The notes under the pieces were generated by a model, which was not told where the DNA came from, did not search any database, and saw only the letters and a list, made by a program, of their open reading frames with translations. DNA of 64,000 bases, taken from NCBI RefSeq assembly GCF_947497935.1, contig NZ_CANMIO010000010.1, forward strand, positions 1 through 64,000, read 5' to 3'. Shown one piece after another: positions 17,371 to 24,074 of this stretch. Origin of the DNA: an uncultured Shewanella sp. Lineage in GTDB: Bacteria; Pseudomonadota; Gammaproteobacteria; Enterobacterales; Shewanellaceae. The translations under genes were made by a program, and so were the position numbers. The first letter of the stretch is position 1, and each line of letters starts with the position of its first letter.

Positions 17371-18367
17371 TTGAAATAACCTCCACCGGTATCAATAGCG
17401 TATCACTCAAATCTGCCATTACAGCTCCCCAGGAAAGTCCAACACCAAAACCTACAAGTAATGACTTTTTATAATTTTTTTGAGGCCTTGAACAAAGAGT
17501 TACAGGAATCGAAGCACAACTTGTATTACCAAATTCGTCAATACTAATAGCTACCTGCTCCGAATCTAATTTGGATTTTTTTGCTAAATGCTTTAGCATA
17601 AAATGGTTAGCTTGATGATAGATACAAACATCAACTTGTTTAGCATCTAATTGAAGTTCATTTAGAAAATTGTTAACCAGCGCTGGCACTCTTTTAAGAG
17701 TAAACGTGAATACTTCACCGCCATTCATTTCCAGAGAAGCTAAATTACTTCCCCTGTTGGCCTTTGAAAGAATTTGATTACGCGCAACAATACTCTCCCA
17801 CCCTGCCCCATCAGTCCCCATCTCAAAGTGCAAACTTCCACCTGGTTTATATTGAATCGCAGTAGCACTACCCGCATCACCAAATAGTAACTCAGTACTT
17901 CTATCACCTGGTTTAACTATTTTACTAATAGTGTCACCAACTAATAACAGAACCTTTTTAACACCAGCATTAACAAGACTTGAGGCGACTTTCAATCCAT
18001 AAACATAGCCTGAACAACCTAAGTTAATATCGAAAGCCATTGCTTCGTTAGGAATACCAAGCTTATGTTGCAAAATACATGCTGTCGCCGGTAATTGATA
18101 ATCTGGCGTCTGAGAAACAAAGATGACAGCTCCGATTTCTTCTAATTCCCAATTTAACTCAGCTATCAATCTTCTAGCTGCATGAAAGCATAGATCTGAA
18201 GCGGTAGTTATATCATCAACAACGTAACGAGAATTTACACCTATACTTGAAATGAGTTTCAGGGTTTCTTTCTCACCATATACTTGAGATAAATCAGCGT
18301 TACAGACCTTTTTATTCGGAACTGTGCTTGCGATCCCCTGAATAGATACATTATTAATAGCGAGCAT
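17360..18367 (-). CDS. 3-oxoacyl-ACP synthase III (FabH-like), copy 2
   Basis: 335 aa, catalytic triad intact: C118 in LGCSGYVYGL, H251 in YHQANHFML and N281 in FGNTSCASIP. It starts 18 nt after the ACP stop and overlaps the SDR gene by 11 nt. Against copy 1 it is clearly related but diverged, for example lacking the insertion around PHGGSKKPITNG. Two active FabH paralogues beside one ACP and one reductase is an unusual arrangement. It may allow two condensation steps or two primer specificities. Function beyond KASIII chemistry is inferred from context. Confidence 0.85.
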   Translation of the reverse strand: MLAINNVSIQGIASTVPNKKVCNADLSQVYGEKETLKLISSIGVNSRYVVDDITTASDLCFHAARRLIAELNWELEEIGAVIFVSQTPDYQLPATACILQHKLGIPNEAMAFDINLGCSGYVYGLKVASSLVNAGVKKVLLLVGDTISKIVKPGDRSTELLFGDAGSATAIQYKPGGSLHFEMGTDGAGWESIVARNQILSKANRGSNLASLEMNGGEVFTFTLKRVPALVNNFLNELQLDAKQVDVCIYHQANHFMLKHLAKKSKLDSEQVAISIDEFGNTSCASIPVTLCSRPQKNYKKSLLVGFGVGLSWGAVMADLSDTLLIPVEVISNGK

Positions 18368-18385
18368 TCGAAACCCTTAAAAATT

Positions 18386-18604
18386 TTACTTAACTAAATT
18401 AATTAAATCTGAAACGTTTTTTACATCAGTAACTTCAGATGGAGAAACTATTTGATCGAAGTTAGAATCAATTTCTGAAATAAATGTTACTACAGCAAGT
18501 GAATCCCAGTTCTCATCATCTAATTCTGTTTGAAGCGTTACTTCTTCAGTTTCTAACTCTAAAATTTCTGCAATTATCTCTAAAACTTGCTCTTGCTTAT
18601 TCAT
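18386..18604 (-). CDS. Acyl carrier protein
   Basis: 72 aa from ATG 18604, which has CGGAG 7 nt upstream; the TTG at 18622 would read through this site. Acidic, helical, with the phosphopantetheine serine S35 in the ENWDSLAVV motif. It would carry the growing acyl chain for the two KASIII enzymes and the reductase. It is the first gene of the acyl cassette, 80 nt downstream of rmlA. It differs from the housekeeping AcpP, which has the DSLD.VE signature, supporting a dedicated carrier. Confidence 0.85.
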   Translation of the reverse strand: MNKQEQVLEIIAEILELETEEVTLQTELDDENWDSLAVVTFISEIDSNFDQIVSPSEVTDVKNVSDLINLVK

Positions 18605-18683
18605 TTTAATCTCCGAATTCAATTTTTATGAAAATATATTTTTACTATAAATACACAGGCTAAGACTAGACTGTACTAATTTA

Positions 18684-19553
18684 TCACTTACTATTAGCTA
18701 GAGCCTTTAAGTACTGCCCATAGCTATTTTTTGAGTGTCGCTCAGCAACATCTAAAATTTGACTTTTACTTAACCAATTGTTGTTGAATGCGATTTCCTC
18801 TAAACAGGCTATTTTGTATCCCTGACGTTTCTCAATTGTTTCAACAAATGTAGCCGCCTCCAATAAACTTTCGTAAGTGCCAGTATCAAGCCACGCAAAG
18901 CCACGCCCTAATAATTCAACATTCAGCTCTCCAAGCTCTAAGTAAGCTTGATTAATACTGGTTATTTCAAGTTCACCTCTATCCGAGGGTTTTACTTTTT
19001 TGGCAATTTCAACAACTTGATTATCATAAAAGTATAACCCTGTGACTGCATAGTTAGATTTTGGCTCTATTGGCTTTTCTTCAATGCTAATAGCTTTACA
19101 TGAACTATCAAACTCAACCACACCAAAGCGTTCAGGATCATTTACCTGATAGCCAAATACCGTAGCTCCATTAATTCTATTAGCAGCTTTTTTCAAAATG
19201 GGTGAAAAACCTTGCCCCCAAAAGATATTATCTCCTAATGCAAGACAAACACTGCTTTCACCAATAAACTCTTCAGCAATCAAAAAGGCTTGCGCTAGGC
19301 CATCAGGCTTTTCCTGACTTGCATATTCCAATGTAAGACCAAAATCAGAACCATCACCTAAAAGCCTTTCAAAAGAGCTTTGGTCTTCAGGAGTAGTGAT
19401 AATTAACACCTCCCTGATACCAGCTAACATTAAGACAGAGAGCGGATAGTAAATCATAGGCTTATCATAAACAGGTAAAAGCTGCTTAGATACCCCCTTT
19501 GTTATAGGGTACAACCGCGAGCCTGAACCACCTGCCAGAATTATTCCTTTCAT
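18684..19553 (-). CDS. rmlA: Glucose-1-phosphate thymidylyltransferase
   Basis: 289 aa, full length. It has the nucleotidyltransferase signature [20 protein letters not shown] at 8-27, [21 protein letters not shown] (metal-binding aspartate) and [12 protein letters not shown]. It makes dTDP-glucose from dTTP and glucose-1-phosphate, the first step toward dTDP-Fuc4N. The start shares one base with the rmlB stop, so translation is coupled. Confidence 0.95.
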   Translation of the reverse strand: MKGIILAGGSGSRLYPITKGVSKQLLPVYDKPMIYYPLSVLMLAGIREVLIITTPEDQSSFERLLGDGSDFGLTLEYASQEKPDGLAQAFLIAEEFIGESSVCLALGDNIFWGQGFSPILKKAANRINGATVFGYQVNDPERFGVVEFDSSCKAISIEEKPIEPKSNYAVTGLYFYDNQVVEIAKKVKPSDRGELEITSINQAYLELGELNVELLGRGFAWLDTGTYESLLEAATFVETIEKRQGYKIACLEEIAFNNNWLSKSQILDVAERHSKNSYGQYLKALANSK

Positions 19554-20647
19554 TATTTTACAACCTCGCTCTCAGTAGCTGACTCATCTAATACACCTAA
19601 ACGCTTACCAGCATAAGATCCATCAAGAACACGCGACCACCATTGTTTATTATCTAAATACCATTCAACAGTTTTACGAATACCTGATTCAAATGTCTCT
19701 TCTGGCTTCCAACCCAATTCACGCTCGATCTTTGATGCATCGATTGCATAGCGAACATCATGCCCTGGTCGGTCAGCCACGTACGTAATTAAATCATGGT
19801 ACTGGCATACACCCTCGGGTTTATTAGGCACTAATTCTTCAAGTAGCAAGCAAATGGTTTTGACTACATCAATGTTAGCTTTTTCGTTGTGACCACCAAT
19901 GTTATATGTTTCACCTACAACACCTTCTGTTACTACTTTATATAAAGCGCGGGCGTGATCTTCAACAAACAACCAATCTCGAATTTGCATACCATTTCCA
20001 TACACTGGTAAAGCCTTACCATCCAGCGCATTTAGGATCATCAATGGGATCAGTTTTTCAGGGAAATGGTAAGGACCATAGTTATTTGAACAGTTTGTCA
20101 CAACTGTAGGCAGTCCATAAGTACGCAACCATGCTCGTACTAAGTGATCAGAAGATGCTTTCGATGCTGAGTAAGGGCTTGATGGCTCGTATGATGTACT
20201 CTCAGTAAACAAATCATCTGTACCGACTAGATCACCATATACTTCATCCGTAGAAATATGGTGGAAACGAAATGCTAACTTCTTAACATCAGACAAAGTG
20301 CTCCAATAAGCTCTTGTAGCCTCAAGCAACGTGTAAGTACCAACAATATTAGTCTCAATAAATGCTGCAGGGCCATCTATCGATCGGTCTACATGAGATT
20401 CAGCAGCAAGATGCATCACGGCATCAGGTTTATGTTTTGAAAAAACTCTGTCTAATTCAGCCCTGTCACAAATATCAACTTGTTCAAAAGCATATCTCGG
20501 CTCTTCATCTACGCTAACAAGTGATTCAAGGTTCCCAGCGTAAGTTAACTTATCCACATTAATAACACAGTCTGTTGTATTATTAATGATATGACGAACT
20601 ACTGCAGAGCCAATAAAACCAGCTCCACCTGTTACTAGAATTTTCAT
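19553..20647 (-). CDS. rmlB: dTDP-glucose 4,6-dehydratase
   Basis: 364 aa, complete. The Rossmann motif TGGAGFIG is at 6-13, ISTDEVYG carries the T133-D134-E135 catalytic triad, and YSASK gives Y159/K163. It converts dTDP-glucose to dTDP-4-keto-6-deoxyglucose, the substrate of WecE. A truncated paralogue of the C-terminal half survives at 5074-5646, showing that the locus once carried a second copy or an exchanged cassette. Confidence 0.95.
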   Translation of the reverse strand: MKILVTGGAGFIGSAVVRHIINNTTDCVINVDKLTYAGNLESLVSVDEEPRYAFEQVDICDRAELDRVFSKHKPDAVMHLAAESHVDRSIDGPAAFIETNIVGTYTLLEATRAYWSTLSDVKKLAFRFHHISTDEVYGDLVGTDDLFTESTSYEPSSPYSASKASSDHLVRAWLRTYGLPTVVTNCSNNYGPYHFPEKLIPLMILNALDGKALPVYGNGMQIRDWLFVEDHARALYKVVTEGVVGETYNIGGHNEKANIDVVKTICLLLEELVPNKPEGVCQYHDLITYVADRPGHDVRYAIDASKIERELGWKPEETFESGIRKTVEWYLDNKQWWSRVLDGSYAGKRLGVLDESATESEVVK

Positions 20648-20661
20648 TTAAACCACTCTAT

Positions 20662-21405
20662 TTAAATTCGACTTTTTAAAAAGCCCTTATACGAATATAT
20701 CCCGAAGCATTTTATCGCTTGCAATAAATTAAGCCCTACTACATCCCGATAAAAAAGCCACTGCCACTTCAAGACTTTAAATTTATTTTGTGTCATTCCT
20801 GAATCAACACGATATTTAGCAAGAACTTGAGGTACTGCTACCGCCTCATCAATATCTTTTAAAATGTCAAGCCATAACCCCATATCTTGCCTCTTCCGAA
20901 TTAAAGGCATATAGCGTTTACCTAACTTTTCAGTATCGTAGATGGCCGTCAAACATCCTATGACATTACTATACAGTAGTTGTTGATAAGTTACGGTCAA
21001 TTCGGGCTTTACAAATCCACCATCCCCTAACTCAGTAAACTTTTGATACCAACTGTATGACAATGCAACATTGTGGCGTAACATGTGTTCTATTTGCGCA
21101 TCAAGTTTATTGCTAAACCAAATGTCATCAGAGTCTAAAAAAGCTATATATTTTCCCTTAGCTTCTTTAATTGAGCGATTTCTTGAGCCGCCTGCACCTA
21201 GATTTTTAGCATTTATAAATAGTCGAATTCGCTTATCTTTTTCGATATAAGTATTAACAATACTTATGGTTTTATCATTAGAATTATCATCAGTAATTAA
21301 CAGTTCCCAATTTTCGTAATTTTGCGATAAAACTGAGTCGATACTCTGACTAATCGTTTTTTCAGAGTTGTAACTCGGCATTATAATAGAGACTAATGGT
21401 TTCAT
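20662..21405 (-). CDS. Glycosyltransferase family 2
   Basis: 247 aa, GT-A fold: PLVSIIMPSYNSEKTISQSI at 3-22, ELLITDDNSNDKT, the NAKNLGAGGSRNRSI acceptor loop, and GKYIAFLDSDDIW with the DxD metal site. It is shorter than the GT2 at 10479-11375 and lacks its long C-terminal tail. It directly follows the initiating sugar phosphotransferase gene, so it may add the second sugar of the repeat unit. Confidence 0.85.
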   Translation of the reverse strand: MKPLVSIIMPSYNSEKTISQSIDSVLSQNYENWELLITDDNSNDKTISIVNTYIEKDKRIRLFINAKNLGAGGSRNRSIKEAKGKYIAFLDSDDIWFSNKLDAQIEHMLRHNVALSYSWYQKFTELGDGGFVKPELTVTYQQLLYSNVIGCLTAIYDTEKLGKRYMPLIRKRQDMGLWLDILKDIDEAVAVPQVLAKYRVDSGMTQNKFKVLKWQWLFYRDVVGLNLLQAIKCFGIYSYKGFLKSRI

Positions 21406-22395
21406 TTATCGTCCCATACCAAATAAAACAACTTTTACAGTCTTAAGCAATATCTTGATGTCTAGAAGCAAACTATGATGTTTAATATAAAAAATATCAT
21501 ACTTATGTTTCCAAATTGCATCCTCAGTGGAAGCGCCGTACGGATAGCTAACTTGTGCTAATCCAGTAACTCCCGGTTTAACGGCGTGACGAAACCGATA
21601 GTAAGGAATTTCTTTTTCTAAATTCGAAATGAAAACTTCTCGCTCTGGTCTTGGACCTACAATTGACATTTCACCCTTTAAAATATTTATAATCTGTGGT
21701 AGTTCATCAATACGAGTCTTTCTTATGAATCTACCAACTCTAGTTACACGAGTATCATTTTGAGTTGCCCATTGTGCACCACTCTGTTCAGCATCACTTC
21801 GCATCGAGCGAAACTTAATAACAGAGAACTCATCATTATACTGTCCTGTGCGTTTCTGTTTATAAAACACAGGTCCTGAGCTCTCAAGTTTTATAGCTAT
21901 CGCAGTAATAATTGCAACTGGTAATGCAATGATAGTAAGTAGAATTGCAGATATAATATCAACTGTTCTTTTAGCTAATTGAGTTCTCTTCGTCGATAAA
22001 ATAGAAAATGCTTTTTGATGTAAAAAGTATCCACTTCGAAGCAATTTGACTTCAGTATAACCTAACCGAGAATCGAGGTAACTAACCAAGGGTTCAGTCC
22101 AAGCGCCTAGCTCAGTAGCTTTTACTAAAAACTGCCTTTCTTCTTTTGTTAAATGAGCGCTTTCATAATGGCAGATAACCTTACAGCCTAAGTCATCAAT
22201 CAAATAATCGTTAACAACCATGTCAAAAGAGTAGTCTTCAACCAATCTTCCAATGCTTTCTTCACGATCTTTTGGGCAATAAACATAAATAGTTTTTTGT
22301 CTTAAAACCTGCTTTTTTGACTTGAAGCGAGTTTCAATACTTTTAACTTTTTTTATTTTTTTTTGTTCTACTTTATCACTTAGATGCACGTTCAT
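21406..22395 (-). CDS. Undecaprenyl-phosphate sugar phosphotransferase (initiating enzyme)
   Basis: About 329 aa from ATG 22395; a TTG three codons earlier overlaps the wzz stop. The C-terminal bacterial sugar transferase domain is complete: KRTVDIISAILLTIIALPVAIITAIAIKLESSGPVFYKQKRTG (one membrane helix followed by the catalytic basic stretch), FRSMRSDAE, RVGRFIRKTRIDELPQ, GEMSIVGPRPERE and PGVTGLAQV. It has no five-helix N-terminal domain, so it belongs to the short forms with a soluble N-terminal region. It transfers a sugar-1-phosphate to undecaprenyl phosphate to start the repeat unit. The sugar is not predictable. Confidence 0.87.
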   Translation of the reverse strand: MNVHLSDKVEQKKIKKVKSIETRFKSKKQVLRQKTIYVYCPKDREESIGRLVEDYSFDMVVNDYLIDDLGCKVICHYESAHLTKEERQFLVKATELGAWTEPLVSYLDSRLGYTEVKLLRSGYFLHQKAFSILSTKRTQLAKRTVDIISAILLTIIALPVAIITAIAIKLESSGPVFYKQKRTGQYNDEFSVIKFRSMRSDAEQSGAQWATQNDTRVTRVGRFIRKTRIDELPQIINILKGEMSIVGPRPEREVFISNLEKEIPYYRFRHAVKPGVTGLAQVSYPYGASTEDAIWKHKYDIFYIKHHSLLLDIKILLKTVKVVLFGMGR

Positions 22396-22397
22396 AA

Positions 22398-23384
22398 TTA
22401 ACAACCAGTTTTAGTATTTCGTAGAAAATAACGAATTAGTACGACAAGCACTGCCAAAACGCCACCTAAAATAGTTCCTAAAACACAGATCAACTTTCTT
22501 TTAGGTAATGAAGGGCTTTCAGCAACTATGGCAGGATCGATAGTTTTGAAAACATATTCGTCCCGAACCTCTGCAAACATAATCGTTTTTGCCTGCTCTT
22601 CGATTAGTTTGTAAAGAATCGAGCGAATATCGGCGACGTTTGTCATTGCGATTTGCTTATTTAAGAACTCGCTACTGCGAATGGCTTCGGCAACATCACG
22701 TTCTTTCATCACCTTATTAATATCTTCGACTAACCAGTTTACCCACTGCTGAGCTATATGTGGTGATAGATGCTCAACTGAGACTGTAACCATCCCTGTA
22801 TCTTTAGCAGAATTAACTTTAATAATGTCTTTGAACACATTGAAAGCTTCTTGCATTGAAGGTTCTGGCTTAAATGGTGCCTGAGTTTCGCGTAGCCAGA
22901 CTTTAGTTTCCGAGTTATACAATTCGTTATCGTACACAACTGTATTAGTTGCCATAACCCACTTCTCTGCTGCCATCAAGTCAGGAAGAATATTATGCTT
23001 GTGGATAAACTGACTGGTAAACTGGCGTGACTTCATCACCTCAATGGCCATTTGAGTTTTATCAACGCCGCCACCTCCTCCAAGGTTTATGCCCGCCATA
23101 CTTGCTAAGCCACCGAACTGGCTAGCTAGTGCACTAAGTCCACCGCCTTGTTCTTCACTTGCGGGGGCAAGTAATGCTTCAGATTTATAGATGTTAGGCT
23201 GCATTAAAGCAAAAATAACGGAGCCAATGGCGAAGACTGCTGTAATGGCGATGATGAGCCATTTGCCCTGCCAGATGACAGAGAAGAGTTCGCGAAGATC
23301 GATTTCGTCGTCTTGCGGGCTATGAACGGAGTTCATATGTGGGAACTGTGCGTCAGTGTTGGTTTGTTGTATGTCTTTATTCAT
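22398..23384 (-). CDS. wzz: Wzz-type polysaccharide chain-length determinant
   Basis: 328 aa with two membrane helices (about 43-63 and 301-322) flanking a periplasmic coiled domain, the Wzz layout. The N-terminal cytoplasmic tail has the family EIDLRELFSVIWQGKW motif, and a glycine-rich segment (GGGLSALASQFGGLASMAG) follows the first helix. The C-terminal PSLPKRKLICVLGTILGGVL precedes a short cytoplasmic tail. It sets polymer length with Wzy in the inner membrane. The order export protein, four-helix gene, wzz resembles the otnA-otnB arrangement of Vibrio. There is no kinase domain. Confidence 0.88.
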   Translation of the reverse strand: MNKDIQQTNTDAQFPHMNSVHSPQDDEIDLRELFSVIWQGKWLIIAITAVFAIGSVIFALMQPNIYKSEALLAPASEEQGGGLSALASQFGGLASMAGINLGGGGGVDKTQMAIEVMKSRQFTSQFIHKHNILPDLMAAEKWVMATNTVVYDNELYNSETKVWLRETQAPFKPEPSMQEAFNVFKDIIKVNSAKDTGMVTVSVEHLSPHIAQQWVNWLVEDINKVMKERDVAEAIRSSEFLNKQIAMTNVADIRSILYKLIEEQAKTIMFAEVRDEYVFKTIDPAIVAESPSLPKRKLICVLGTILGGVLAVLVVLIRYFLRNTKTGC

Positions 23385-23394
23385 TATATTCTTC

Positions 23395-23450
23395 AGATTC
23401 TAGATTCTAGGACGCTTCGCGGATAGAGCGCTACGCTGCTATAAAGGCTG
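23395..23450. repeat. Short modular repeat segment between wzz and the four-helix-bundle gene
   Basis: AGATTCTAGATTCTAGGACG, CGCTTCGCGG, GAGCGCTACGCTG and CTATAAAGG match the modules found elsewhere. It closes the gap between the four-helix gene stop and wzz, so the small gene is enclosed by repeats on both sides. Confidence 0.7.
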
Positions 23451-23828
23451 TTAGTCAATTTTGTAATCAGCGTTTTCTTCTTTGATCTGTGATTCCATAT
23501 TTTTAATAAGAGAACCTATGATTTTAGCTAGCTCTTTAGCTTCTTTTATCATATCCATCGAAGACTGCTTATTTAGGTAGCCGATTTCAATTCCAATGTA
23601 TAACTGGGTAACCAACTCTCCGAGTGAGCCTTTTGCATAATACAAAAAACGTACTTTCTCTTTGTTGGTTTCTCGCTCTTCACCTTCGCCTATATTCGAA
23701 GGAACTGATAAGCCCGAGCGCGTTATTTGATCTTTAAAGCCCCAGTTTTGTATTGTTTCTGTCGCTTTATATATATCGCAAGCCAGTCTTGAAGCTCTCT
23801 TCCAAACATCCAGTTGTTCAAATCTCAT
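23451..23828 (-). CDS. Four-helix-bundle protein (23S rRNA intervening-sequence / S23 family), copy 1
   Basis: 125 aa. The family signature is clear: FEQLDVWKRASRLACDIY, GFKDQITRSGLSVPSNIGEG (60 residues in), the EERETNKEKVRFLYYAKGSLGEL helix and TQLYIGIEIGYL. Relatives occur inside 23S rRNA intervening sequences and as the accessory Avd proteins of diversity-generating retroelements, where they form pentamers that bind nucleic acid. No reverse transcriptase or rRNA is nearby. Here the gene interrupts a polysaccharide operon between the export protein and wzz, with hairpin repeats on both sides. It is paralogous to the gene at 30844-31197. Function unknown; RNA binding is an inference. Confidence 0.88.
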   Translation of the reverse strand: MRFEQLDVWKRASRLACDIYKATETIQNWGFKDQITRSGLSVPSNIGEGEERETNKEKVRFLYYAKGSLGELVTQLYIGIEIGYLNKQSSMDMIKEAKELAKIIGSLIKNMESQIKEENADYKID

Positions 23829-23831
23829 TAG

Positions 23832-24074
23832 CTACTCCTTAGCTTTGGCAGAGCGCTGCGCTTCTAGGTCGTGACTTTGTCACGGCGAGAACGTCGCTTC
23901 GCTCCTTCTAGATTCTATAAAAGCAAAAGATAGCACTGACGTAGTATATAACGCAGGCTCTTAAGCTTTTGCTTTTATAGCAGGGCGAAGCCCGTTCTAG
24001 CAGCGTAGCGTTCTAGCCGTGAGCTTGCGAACGTTCTAGCAAGCCAACGGCGTTCTAAGACCGCTTTGCGGTCT
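23832..24074. repeat. Modular hairpin array between the export gene and the four-helix gene
   Basis: Modules GAGCGCTGCGCTTC, GTCGTGACTTTGTCACGGC, AGGGCGAAGCCCG, AGCAGCGTAGCGTTC and GTGAGCTTGCGAACG, ending with the perfect hairpin AGACCGC-TTT-GCGGTCT (24058-24074) that overlaps the stop codon of the export gene. The array also contains the larger inverted repeat at 23915-23980. No open reading frame is contained in it. Confidence 0.85.
23915..23980. repeat. 15-bp perfect inverted repeat with 36-bp spacer
   Basis: CTATAAAAGCAAAAG at 23915-23929 is the exact reverse complement of CTTTTGCTTTTATAG at 23966-23980. The 36-bp spacer contains TAGCACTGACGTAGTATATA. As RNA it would form a long arm, as at the base of an intervening sequence or a small mobile repeat. 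There is no U-tract placement typical of a terminator. Confidence 0.85.

Noticed and set aside
17360..18604. Housekeeping fatty-acid genes (fabH, acpP)
   Set aside because: They overlap polysaccharide genes, there are two FabH copies, the ACP motif differs from AcpP, and no fabD, fabF or plsX is adjacent.
23451..23828. Four-helix-bundle protein as an Avd component of a diversity-generating retroelement
   Set aside because: No reverse transcriptase, template repeat or variable repeat was found nearby.
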